From Trichomonas vaginalis G3 (lineage: Eukaryota > Parabasalia > Trichomonadida > Trichomonadidae): 64,000 nt of DNA. The position numbers and the translations under genes are program-made. The DNA lies in assembly GCF_026262505.1 (NCBI RefSeq), contig NC_067206.1:31201896-31265895 (forward strand). Direction: 5' to 3'. Below the pieces are notes generated by a model, which searched no databases, had not been told where the DNA came from, and saw only the letters and a list, made by a program, of their open reading frames with translations. This document shows positions 28,423-36,099 of the stretch, piece after piece (the stretch's first letter is position 1; each line of letters opens with the position of its first letter).

Positions 28423-28773
28423 ATGGACGCACAGAACTTAGCGAATGCACAGCAACCTGGACAACCAAACCCAGAGAATATTCCAAATGAAGTTAGAATA
28501 CAAACTGCAATGGCAAACTATGGTCAAGTGCCAACAGATGTACAAATGCAAACTGCCATGTCAAATGACGCTGCGTTAGGTTTGCCACCATGGTATGCAA
28601 ATATGAGATGGAAAGAGTTTTATACAAACCCTGAAGTGGGATATAAACAACTTTATGCAGATGACGCGAACACAGGAGTTGACCCAGAATATGTTTTCTA
28701 CCAGAGGAGAAACAGAATGTATGAGCTCCAGTTAAAGAATGCTATGGAACTCAACAGGAACGTAAGAGACTAG
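28423..28773 (+). CDS. Unknown protein, 116 aa
   Basis: ATG at 28423, 23 bp after the previous stop. The N-terminal half is Asn/Gln/Pro-rich and holds an imperfect internal repeat (VRIQTAMANYGQVPTD and VQMQTAMSNDAALGL). The C-terminal half is helical with aromatic residues (WYANMRWKEFYTNPEVGYKQ). It lacks known motifs; position among small virion-like genes suggests a structural role (inference). Confidence 0.6.
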   Translation: MDAQNLANAQQPGQPNPENIPNEVRIQTAMANYGQVPTDVQMQTAMSNDAALGLPPWYANMRWKEFYTNPEVGYKQLYADDANTGVDPEYVFYQRRNRMYELQLKNAMELNRNVRD

Positions 28774-28801
28774 GCGGACATTAGATTTTTACTATATGTA
28801 A

Positions 28802-29040
28802 ATGGGTTTCTTCAGTAGTATTGGAAACTTCTTCAGAAGAGTTGGAAGAGGTATATGGAATGGAATAAAACCGTAGGAAGAGGAATTTGGAACGGAGTCA
28901 AAAATATTGGTAAAAGGTAGGTCAGTTTGTTGGTATTATACCTAAAGACCCTGAACCAGAGAACAAGTCCTGTTATACAACAGCCTGAACCCGCACCACA
29001 GTCTAGTTGGCAACCAAATCCAACACCTCAACCGTATTAA
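28802..29040 (+). pseudogene. Small amphipathic virion-like protein, frameshifted
   Basis: ATG at 28802 starts MGFFSSIGNFFRRVGRGIWN, an amphipathic helix, then meets a stop after 24 codons. The following frames continue the pattern (GRGIWNGVKNIGK) with a duplicated motif, then a Pro-rich tail to 29040. Two single-base losses explain the breaks. It resembles in style the intact protein at 32290 and, loosely, membrane-active adenovirus-type pVI peptides. Its stop overlaps that of the convergent gene in the word TTAA. Confidence 0.5.
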
Positions 29041-29888
29041 AAAATATATATTTTTACCGTTCGATAGTAGTTGTATATGAAACTAAGTTCTAAGTAAAAC
29101 GCATGGTATAATGGAATTATTCTTTTTTCCATCTGTAGTAAACCATACTTGAAAGTCTGAATACTTCCACTTGGGTTCGTATAACTTTGTAGGTTTTTCG
29201 TAAAAGTCATTTGCCAAGCATAAGAAGAGTTTTGGGCGCCAGAAAATGAAGCATGAACAATAATAGCATCTTGGTCGAAAACATTTTCATATGTTCCATT
29301 AGGGTTTTCGACTTCATAAAAGTCTGGGTGTACTGGATATGCTGCAGGCTGATTTAACATCCTCATAAATCTATACCATGCCAAGTTGTTATATTTTGTA
29401 GAAATATAAACGTTTTCTCCAAGGTCTTCTATTCTATTGATTTTAACAGTTGCATTTTTCCTGTCATAAATAATATCGAGATGGTACTCTCCCTCGTCAA
29501 TGTTATACTGGTTTGCATATTCGATATAGATATCGTTTATTTTTTCTTGAAAAGCTTGAAGAGTTGTTTCTAAGTTTACAAGCAAACTAACTTGTAAAAG
29601 TTTTCCCTGTTCAAATTTCTCATACATACGTTTTTCTTTGTTATAGTATCGAACTTCAAAACCGACCGTAAATGGGAAACCATGTATGGCTTCTGAAATG
29701 AACTTCATTCTACGAAAGCCAATAGCTTTTGTGACGGATGGGTCTCTTAACCATCTTAATGGGTAGTCAAAACGATAGCCTTCATGCTTTACGGTCTCTG
29801 TCTCAAACTTTTGACCGACATTAGTAAAAAGTTCATCTAATGGTTTAGTTGTAGCAACTCTAGAATTTTCTTTTTCTATTGAAAGCAT
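29037..29888 (-). CDS. Unknown Maverick protein, 283 aa (paralogue 1)
   Basis: ATG at 29888, stop at 29037. It is a paralogue of the 286-aa protein at 33899 on the other strand: both start ML-x-x-EK, share KPLD-x-x-FTN, YRFDYP-x-RWL, KAIGFRR near residues 50-70, NVFD near residue 210, and end with IIPLY-x-x-FYLELSFIYNY. The beta-rich look and presence of two variants suggest a surface or vertex protein, but no fold can be assigned from sequence. It is divergent with an 18-bp gap from the tail-fibre-like gene. Confidence 0.7.
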   Translation of the reverse strand: MLSIEKENSRVATTKPLDELFTNVGQKFETETVKHEGYRFDYPLRWLRDPSVTKAIGFRRMKFISEAIHGFPFTVGFEVRYYNKEKRMYEKFEQGKLLQVSLLVNLETTLQAFQEKINDIYIEYANQYNIDEGEYHLDIIYDRKNATVKINRIEDLGENVYISTKYNNLAWYRFMRMLNQPAAYPVHPDFYEVENPNGTYENVFDQDAIIVHASFSGAQNSSYAWQMTFTKNLQSYTNPSGSIQTFKYGLLQMEKRIIPLYHAFYLELSFIYNYYRTVKIYIF

Positions 29889-29906
29889 ATTTTATCTAGA
29901 ATAAAA

Positions 29907-31316
29907 ATGTCGAAAGATATTGCTTCCATAAGAGAAATACAACACAACCGACAACTCATTATGCAAGCTCTAAATAAGAACACAACAAACTTTTCAAACT
30001 ACTCTAAGATATCTGAGTCATTGAAAGAAGGAAACTTAAAACTGACATTAAACCCAATGACAGATGAGTTTCTGTTTCAAGACAATAAGAACCATACTGT
30101 CTGTATAAATCCAACAAAAGGAACTTTAAACGAGAAACCTATAAATGAACTTCTTTTGAAAGCAGATGTTGACAACAAAGCTGACAAAGAATATGTAGAC
30201 GATGCAATAGCAAAAGAAGAAGAAAGAGCTAACAATGCTTATGCAACAAAAGAACATACTCATCCTGAACTAGCAGACAAAACATATGTTGACAATAAAA
30301 TGTCAAGTGAAGTGACAAGAGCTGAAAACGAATATTCTAAAAAGACTCATACACATTCTATATCTGAAATAACAGACTTAAACGTTAGCCTTGAAAATAA
30401 AGCAGATAAGGGATATGTGGCTAGTAAGTTAGAGAAGAAAGCGGATAAGGAATATGTGGATGAAAAAGATAATGAAATTAAAGAAAGGGTTGACTGGTAC
30501 CATGAATGGACATCGAAGATTTTAAAAACTAAAGCCGATACAGGATGGGTTTCAAGATGTTTAGACCTTAAAGCAGATAAAACTTATGTTAACGATGAGT
30601 TAGAGAAGAAAGCAAATAAGAACCATACACATACAAGTTTTACAACTGTTGCTATAGAAAGTATTGAAGGAACGGTTGAAGAAACTGGTGGGGATGTATT
30701 ATATTGTAAACCTCCTAACTTTCCACAAGGTTTAACATCGGATGACGACATAACGACGATGAAAAACATTAGATGTAAAGATGTTTATGTCATGAAGGAT
30801 GAACATAATATTAAATTCACTGCTCAAGATTTATATGACAAGAAAGCAGACAAAACAGAGCTTCAAACATTAAAGACAGAAATGCTTCAAACATTATATC
30901 CTATAGGCTCTATTTATACGTCAATGAATTCAACAAATCCAGCAACAGTTCTGGGTTTTGGAACTTGGACTCAAATAGTCGACAGGTTTTTGTATTGTGC
31001 AAACTCTTCAAAGGAAACAGGTGGAAGTAAAACGATTTCAGGTGAAAATTTACCTGCACATAGTCACTACATAGATTTAAGTACATCTCAAGCAGGTTGG
31101 CATAAGCATAGATATTGGGATTGGTCAGCAATGACAAAAGGTAAAGGATATGATGTTAAAGACAACGTTAAGTTTGCTATAAATTGTTACTGGAGTAACA
31201 CTGAGGGAGGAGGAAACCATACACATCGCGTTTCAGGATATACGCAAACAACGGGACAAAGTAAAGAATACATGCCACCTTACATGACAGTTTACGCATG
31301 GTATAGAAATGCTTAG
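29907..31316 (+). CDS. Phage-tail-fibre-like protein, 469 aa
   Basis: ATG at 29907. After about 80 residues of N-terminal domain come at least seven repeats of the kind NKADKEYVDDAI, KADKTYV, interspersed with HTH segments, the pattern of trimeric phage tail-fibre shafts. The last 130 residues form a collar/Gp10-type C-terminal domain: YPIGSIYTSMNSTNPATVLG, FGTWTQIVDRFLYCA, then GENLPAHSHY, NHTHRVSGYTQTTG and MPPYMTVYAWYR. Such fibres bind cell surfaces in phages. In a Maverick it would be a candidate attachment fibre. No such gene is visible in the part of Maverick A in this window. Confidence 0.88.
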   Translation: MSKDIASIREIQHNRQLIMQALNKNTTNFSNYSKISESLKEGNLKLTLNPMTDEFLFQDNKNHTVCINPTKGTLNEKPINELLLKADVDNKADKEYVDDAIAKEEERANNAYATKEHTHPELADKTYVDNKMSSEVTRAENEYSKKTHTHSISEITDLNVSLENKADKGYVASKLEKKADKEYVDEKDNEIKERVDWYHEWTSKILKTKADTGWVSRCLDLKADKTYVNDELEKKANKNHTHTSFTTVAIESIEGTVEETGGDVLYCKPPNFPQGLTSDDDITTMKNIRCKDVYVMKDEHNIKFTAQDLYDKKADKTELQTLKTEMLQTLYPIGSIYTSMNSTNPATVLGFGTWTQIVDRFLYCANSSKETGGSKTISGENLPAHSHYIDLSTSQAGWHKHRYWDWSAMTKGKGYDVKDNVKFAINCYWSNTEGGGNHTHRVSGYTQTTGQSKEYMPPYMTVYAWYRNA

Positions 31317-32272
31317 TCGTCATTTTCAACTTCTTTAGCATATTCGTCAGGAGTTGTCTTATATTTGTTAGGAACTGTCTTTGAAAGTATACCACCTTGA
31401 ACTTTGACAAGTTTGAAACGAGGTCTGACAATAGTCGTTTTATCTTCTGCTTGCAGTCTGTACATTTTGCCATGTTTGCCTAAAACTTCATAATATTCTC
31501 TTGTATACTTTCTTCTATTTTTACGAACACGAATGTGAGTACCTGTCGGGTTCCCATTGTTGTCATAGTCAATAGTATTTTCATATGGGTCGCGTTTAGG
31601 TATTTCTATTTTTACTTTGTCACCTTTCTGAAGTTTGAAGCCCGGCATTCTTTCTTGTTTGTCTCTTTTGACTAAATTATTAAATATATAGTCTTTTTCT
31701 AAGTCAGGGTTGTTTTTCATTTCTTCGGGGGAGTGGTTTCCCAAACCTTTTTGTTTACGGCTATTGTAAATATTTAAAACTTGTCTCATCTTTGCCATGG
31801 AGAAGTGTCTATATTTGTCGTCATATGACATTTCATTTGCTTCACCACCTTGTGGTTGGTTTAAGTCTCTTAACATTTTTATACAACCGTCAATGACACC
31901 AAGAGCAGAATGGTTTTGGTCGACAATGAAATATTGGTTTACATTTTTTGAACGCAGATAGTTTTTAATATCATCTGATTTGAAAGAACTTTCACAGTCA
32001 GATGTCAGTTTTGTTGGATGGTATTTGTCAACGAATATTGTCAAAGCAGTTTTCACATCTAAAATATTTTTGGACCATAATGGTATGGCTTCACAGTATC
32101 TTGTGTTTTGACCGACAAATATTAGCCAGTATGGTGGTCCATCTGTTCTAACTCTCGGAATGTTTTCCAAGATATCCATAAACCAAGCATTTGGTGTTGA
32201 ACTAAAGATTTTTATCATGAGTGCTTTCTTTGTCGCTTTAGAAACATAGGGGTCCTTGTTTGGATTCGTCAT
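31313..32272 (-). CDS. Retroviral-type integrase (rve), 319 aa
   Basis: ATG at 32272. The catalytic core has Asp33 in WFMDILEN, Asp92 in KLTSDCESSF, and, 35 residues later, Asp128 in ALGVIDGCIKMLRDL where most integrases have Glu. The C-terminal domain is basic with an SH3-like stretch (KLQKGDKVKIEIPKRD ... YYEVLGKHGKMYRL). No N-terminal zinc-binding HHCC motif is seen. It would join element ends to target DNA, giving the 5-bp duplication. Its stop overlaps that of the fibre gene, and its start is 17 bp from the divergent gene. Confidence 0.88.
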   Translation of the reverse strand: MTNPNKDPYVSKATKKALMIKIFSSTPNAWFMDILENIPRVRTDGPPYWLIFVGQNTRYCEAIPLWSKNILDVKTALTIFVDKYHPTKLTSDCESSFKSDDIKNYLRSKNVNQYFIVDQNHSALGVIDGCIKMLRDLNQPQGGEANEMSYDDKYRHFSMAKMRQVLNIYNSRKQKGLGNHSPEEMKNNPDLEKDYIFNNLVKRDKQERMPGFKLQKGDKVKIEIPKRDPYENTIDYDNNGNPTGTHIRVRKNRRKYTREYYEVLGKHGKMYRLQAEDKTTIVRPRFKLVKVQGGILSKTVPNKYKTTPDEYAKEVENDD

Positions 32273-32289
32273 TTTTTATCCTATAAGAA

Positions 32290-32691
32290 ATGGGTTTATT
32301 TGGCGCATTAGCAGGAGTTGCATCCAGATTTTTGCCCGCAGTGGGAACAATAGCCAGAGGTGTATTTGGAGTTGGAAGGAAGATTTTGAGTACATTAGGT
32401 ATACTTAAAGAGAAAGCACAACCTATTATACAAACTGTACAGAAAGGTTGGGATGTAGCACGAGATGCAACAAATCTTATTCCAAATCCTGAAACAAGAG
32501 GAAAAGTTCAAGGATGGATGGACAATGTAGGAAGACAAGCAGGAAACTATTATAACAAAGCAAATGACTACTATAACCAAGCAGGACACTATATGGACCA
32601 AGGTGAAAGATTCTTTAACAGAGGATATAACCATGCACAACAATGGGTAAACAATAACCAACCTCAACCGCCTCAAACGTGGGGAATGTAA
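32290..32691 (+). CDS. Amphipathic virion-like protein, 133 aa
   Basis: ATG at 32290 starts MGLFGALAGVASRFLPAVGT, a hydrophobic, Gly/Ala-rich amphipathic segment without a signal cleavage site. The second half is Tyr/Asn/Gln-rich with repeated NKANDYYNQAGHYMDQGE blocks. The plan (membrane-active N-terminal helix, disordered tail) is like small internal capsid proteins of adeno-like viruses, but this is resemblance in style, not homology I can show. Confidence 0.55.
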   Translation: MGLFGALAGVASRFLPAVGTIARGVFGVGRKILSTLGILKEKAQPIIQTVQKGWDVARDATNLIPNPETRGKVQGWMDNVGRQAGNYYNKANDYYNQAGHYMDQGERFFNRGYNHAQQWVNNNQPQPPQTWGM

Positions 32692-32710
32692 AGTTTTTTA
32701 TTGAGATGAA

Positions 32711-32863
32711 ATGAACAATACAGCATTGAGACAAATGGGTTCAAGATGGATTTGTCGGCTTCCAGCAGTTACACAACGTGTTTGTCAAGTTCTTCCTATA
32801 CCTCAGGAAGTTTTAGACCGACTTAAAAAACAACAACAACCAGTTGAAAACAAACCAAACTAA
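32711..32863 (+). CDS. Unknown small protein, 50 aa
   Basis: ATG at 32711, preceded by GAGATGAA exactly as is the next gene (32883). The product is basic (MNNTALRQMGSRWICRLPAV) with a Gln-rich end (KKQQQPVENKPN). It lies in a same-strand run with 19-bp gaps. No family is recognised. Confidence 0.5.
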   Translation: MNNTALRQMGSRWICRLPAVTQRVCQVLPIPQEVLDRLKKQQQPVENKPN

Positions 32864-32882
32864 AATTTTTTACTGAGATGAA

Positions 32883-33224
32883 ATGACCGAAGAAGTTGAA
32901 ACGGTAGATTTGACACCACAAACAAAAAGTTCAGAACCATTGTCAAAACCTGTCAAAGAACTTACAGATGAAGAGAAAAATTCAATAATAGAAAGTGCCA
33001 GGTCTGGAAATACAAACCCTAACTACAAAGTCACTTTTCATAAAAATGGAACGGCTAGTATCTCAAAAAAGAAACAGACTCTCACAAATAAAATATTGAA
33101 GTCTGAAGGAGCTTTCGAGACAACAGATGGAAAAGTTTACTTCACTGACCAACAGTTCATTATAGAACATCTCATTGACTTAGAGTCGAAATATTCTAAA
33201 CTTTACAACAAACACAAAAGTTGA
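32883..33224 (+). CDS. Unknown protein, 113 aa
   Basis: ATG at 32883. The acidic, disordered first 35 residues (MTEEVETVDLTPQTKSSEPL) lead into a compact segment (NYKVTFHKNGTASISKKKQT) and a helical C-terminus (HLIDLESKYSKLYNKHK). No motif is recognised. It is part of the run of small plus-strand genes after the integrase. Confidence 0.6.
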   Translation: MTEEVETVDLTPQTKSSEPLSKPVKELTDEEKNSIIESARSGNTNPNYKVTFHKNGTASISKKKQTLTNKILKSEGAFETTDGKVYFTDQQFIIEHLIDLESKYSKLYNKHKS

Positions 33225-33241
33225 AAGGAAAACAAAAACAA

Positions 33242-33466
33242 ATGGCATATGATATTTATGAAGATGTTGACGACACAACTGTTCCTGCAAGTGAAGTAAA
33301 GTCAGAGAAACCGAAAAGTGACGAAAAACCGATAGAAGAAGAAAAACCAAAAACTGAAGATAAACCAAAACCAAAGTTTAGTTTGGAAACTAAACCAAGT
33401 CAACCTTCATTAGCTGGTATGGGTTGGCGTCAAAGACTTATGGCAGCAGGCGGTTATGTAAAGTAA
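33242..33466 (+). CDS. Lys/Glu/Pro-rich protein, 74 aa
   Basis: ATG at 33242 (MAYDIYEDVDDTTVPASEVK). The middle is a low-complexity Lys/Glu/Pro run and the end is MGWRQRLMAAGGYVK, which is well formed and may be a docking peptide. It begins 17 bp after the previous stop. No family is recognised. Confidence 0.55.
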   Translation: MAYDIYEDVDDTTVPASEVKSEKPKSDEKPIEEEKPKTEDKPKPKFSLETKPSQPSLAGMGWRQRLMAAGGYVK

Positions 33467-33497
33467 AGAAAAAAATATTTTTTTTCTTTTTATAAAA

Positions 33498-33749
33498 ATG
33501 CCCCCATATAGAATGGATAGAAAGTCTGCTAGAATAAAAGCAGAGTTGCAAAGATATGGTTGGAGAGTTTCGAAGAAGTTTAAATATAGGAAGGGAAGAC
33601 CCATAAAAGTCTATGACAAACTGGCTGGTCTGACCTACGAAATGGATTTGGAAACAGCACGTGCCAATTATCCAAACAGACTAGAGAGGTTAGAAGAAGA
33701 ACGTCTTATGGACATGCCTTTCGATGTTAGTGAACATTGCATGAAATAA
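33498..33749 (+). pseudogene. DNA polymerase B gene reduced to its ends
   Basis: The 83-codon frame starts MPPYRMDRKSARIKAELQRY and ends EHCMK. The last 20 bases, including the stop and following A run, are identical to the end of the polymerase gene at 142-166 in Maverick A. The simplest reading is a large in-frame internal deletion that joined the first roughly 78 codons of the polymerase to its last 5. The true N-terminus of the polymerase is outside this window, so this part is inference. A separate small gene with the same tail by chance is unlikely. Confidence 0.55.
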
Positions 33750-33793
33750 AAATTTATTTTTTAAAAAAGTGACATTTTTTAATTTTATTTGAA

Positions 33794-33898
33794 ATGTACG
33801 CTGAGTTTGTTGGAGAAGACCGTTGGGAAACTTGTTTGTTAGATGAGAAATATGAAATGGCATACCATTTTAAAACAATATATTTTTACATATATTAA
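33794..33898 (+). pseudogene. HNH endonuclease gene with internal deletion
   Basis: ATG at 33794 starts MYAEFVG followed by DRWETCLLDEKYE, matching the first 21 codons of the HNH gene at 7790 with one change. The next 16 bases, GGCATACCATTTTAAA, are the end of that same gene, out of frame, so about 500 bp of the middle including the HNH core are gone. It lies directly after the deleted polymerase. An AAAAAAGTGACATTTT motif precedes the ATG. Confidence 0.8.
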
Positions 33899-34759
33899 AT
33901 GCTTCAGGTTGAAAAACAAAGAACAAAAGTAGCAGATACAAAACCGTTAGACTATATCTTTACAAATGCTGGTAGGACTATTTCAGATGAAGAAATTTCA
34001 TCCCGAATATACAGGTTTGACTATCCAATTCGTTGGCTTCAAAGTCCTTCAGATGCAAAGGCAATAGGATTTAGAAGAGTTTTGTTTTCAAATAGAACTA
34101 ACGCATTTATGTTCGCAGTATATTTTCATGGGCAGTATAAAGGTTCTGATGGTCTAATAGACAAATTTGACGAAATGAGAATCTTTACAGTTCGTTCAGA
34201 CGAAAGTCTTGAGAAAACTCTAAATGACTTTCAAACTCAAATGAACAAATATTATTGGGAATTTCAAGAAAAATACGACTCTTTACTAAATGGAACATAC
34301 TATCTGAAACTAGAATATGACAAGATGAACTCCACCGTTTCATTTCAAAAGATTGAAATTAACCCTCCAAGAGATACAGAGTTTTTATATTGGAAAGTAG
34401 ACAAACGTTCTTGGGCACAATTTCTTCGGTTACTAAACCAGAACGAACCATTACCACCAGATGGTCCATTTAAATTTATACTTCCACCAGCAGATTTGAC
34501 AGTTTATAGAAACGTGTTTGACCCTCAAAATGTTATGTGTCATGCAAGTTTCAGTTCAAGCAACAATAGTTTTCTATGTATTGGTAAGGACTTTTATGAC
34601 TTTGCTTCTAAATTCTACGAACCACCTAGTAACAGTTTCTCTGACTTTCAAGTTTGGTTCACAACAAATGGTGTGCAACATATTATTCCATTGTACTATG
34701 ACTTTTATCTCGAATTGTCTTTCATATATAACTACGGAAAAGTGCTGAAAAAGTATTGA
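33899..34759 (+). CDS. Unknown Maverick protein, 286 aa (paralogue 2)
   Basis: ATG at 33899. Paralogue of the 283-aa protein at 29037-29888 (shared YRFDYP-x-RWL, KAIGFRR, FYLELSFIYNY). It is as intact as its partner and clearly diverged, so both versions seem to be kept. There is no signal peptide or membrane segment. The gene follows the HNH remnant with no spacer and is followed by the 25-bp repeat array. Confidence 0.7.
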   Translation: MLQVEKQRTKVADTKPLDYIFTNAGRTISDEEISSRIYRFDYPIRWLQSPSDAKAIGFRRVLFSNRTNAFMFAVYFHGQYKGSDGLIDKFDEMRIFTVRSDESLEKTLNDFQTQMNKYYWEFQEKYDSLLNGTYYLKLEYDKMNSTVSFQKIEINPPRDTEFLYWKVDKRSWAQFLRLLNQNEPLPPDGPFKFILPPADLTVYRNVFDPQNVMCHASFSSSNNSFLCIGKDFYDFASKFYEPPSNSFSDFQVWFTTNGVQHIIPLYYDFYLELSFIYNYGKVLKKY

Positions 34760-34811
34760 AAAATAATGTTTATGTTAGCATGTTAGATCTAACACGTTTT
34801 CTACCCTCTTG

Positions 34812-35120
34812 AATTTGTCATGACTTCTTCGTAAATGTTTTGTCAAGACTTCTTCGTAAATGTTTTGTCAAGACTTCATCGTAAATGTTTTGTCAAGACT
34901 TCTTCGTAAATGTTTTGTCAAGACTTCATCGTAAATGTTTTGTCAAGACTTCTTCGTAAATGTTTTGTCAAGACTTCTTCGTAAATGTTTTGTCAAGACT
35001 TCATCGTAAATGTTTTGTCAAGACTTCTTCGTAAATGTTTTGTCAAGACTTCATCGTAAATGTTTTGTCAAGACTTCTTCGTAAATGTTTTGTCAAGACT
35101 TCTTTGTAAATGTTTTTTCA
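34812..35120. repeat. 25-bp tandem repeat array
   Basis: About 12 copies of TTTTGTCAAGACTTCTTCGT followed by AAATG (25 bp), alternating CTTCTTCG and CTTCATCG variants. Same family as in Maverick A (15680-16020 and 16345-16556). Confidence 0.9.
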
Positions 35121-35189
35121 CATGTTTTCTAACCTCTTGAATTTTCATGAATTTTCCCGAAATAAAAAATAAAGTTAGTTTTATTTTTT

Positions 35190-35825
35190 TGTATTTTTTG
35201 TATGTAAGATATGATTTCAGGGATTTTTTTGACGAAGTGTCAATGTTCACTTCGTCAAAAAATAACAGTTATCTAATGAAAAAGTGTCATTTTTTTGTAT
35301 TTTTTTGTATGTAAGATATGATTTCAGGGATTTTTTTGACGAAGTGTCAATGTTCACTTCGTCAAAAAATAACAGTTATCTAATGAAAAAGTGTCATTTT
35401 TTTGTATTTTTTTGTATGTAAGATATGATTTCAGGGATTTTTTTGACGAAGTGTCAATGTTCACTTCGTCAAAAAATAACAGTTATCTAATGAAAAGTGT
35501 CATTTTTTTGTATTTTTTTGTATGTAAGATATGATTTCAGGGATTTTTTTGACGAAGTGTCAATGTTCACTTCGTCAAAAAATAACAGTTATCTAATGAA
35601 AAAGTGTCATTTTTTTGTATTTTTTTGTATGTAAGATATGATTTCAGGGATTTTTTTGACGAAGTGTCAATGTTCACTTCGTCAAAAAATAACAGTTATC
35701 TAATGAAAAAGTGTCATTTTTTTGTATTTTTTTGTATGTAAGATATGATTTCAGGGATTTTTTTGACGAAGTGTCAATGTTCACTTCGTCAAAAAATAAC
35801 AGTTATCTAATGAAAAAGTGTCATG
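35190..35825. repeat. 107-bp hairpin repeat, six copies
   Basis: Six tandem copies, period 107 bp (one copy 106). Each has AAAAAGTGTCATTTTTTTG, GTATGTAAGATATGATTTCA, and a hairpin with 14-bp perfect arms TTTTTGACGAAGTG and CACTTCGTCAAAAA around an 8-base loop. Three more copies lie at 37478-37780, so the array brackets the KilA/GIY-YIG gene. Copies are nearly identical, which points to recent amplification. A 99-codon open frame across the last copy is a repeat artefact. Confidence 0.92.
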
Positions 35826-36010
35826 ATTTCATCGTAAATGTTTTGTCAAGACTTCTTCGTATATGTTTTGTCATGACTTCATCGTATATGTTTTGTCATG
35901 ACTTCATCGTACATGTTTTGTCAAGACTTCTTCGTAAATGTTTTGTCATGACTTCATCGTACATGTTTTGTCAAGACTTCTTCGTAAATGTTTTTTCACA
36001 TGTTTTCTAA
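35826..36010. repeat. 25-bp tandem repeat, second block
   Basis: About seven copies of the 25-bp family (TTTTGTCATGACTTCATCGT variants), ending in ACATGTTTTCTAACCTCTTG and the KilA-type leader. The block at 35100-35195 has the same ending, so repeat plus leader were duplicated together. Confidence 0.85.
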
Positions 36011-36099
36011 CCTCTTGAATTTTCATGAATTTTCCCGAAATAAAAAATAAAGTTAGTTTTATTTTTTTTATTTTTTTTATTTTGTATAAAAAAATAAAA

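Noticed and set aside
35190-35825. CRISPR-like regular spacing
   Set aside because: The 107-bp units are tandem repeats of the whole sequence with no variable spacers, and the genome is eukaryotic.
35711-36010. 99-codon open frame
   Set aside because: It lies wholly in 107-bp and 25-bp repeats.
36025-36099. Upstream extension of the GIY-YIG gene from a TTG codon
   Set aside because: The extension reads through the leader shared with other KilA genes; the ATG at 36100 is where protein similarity begins.
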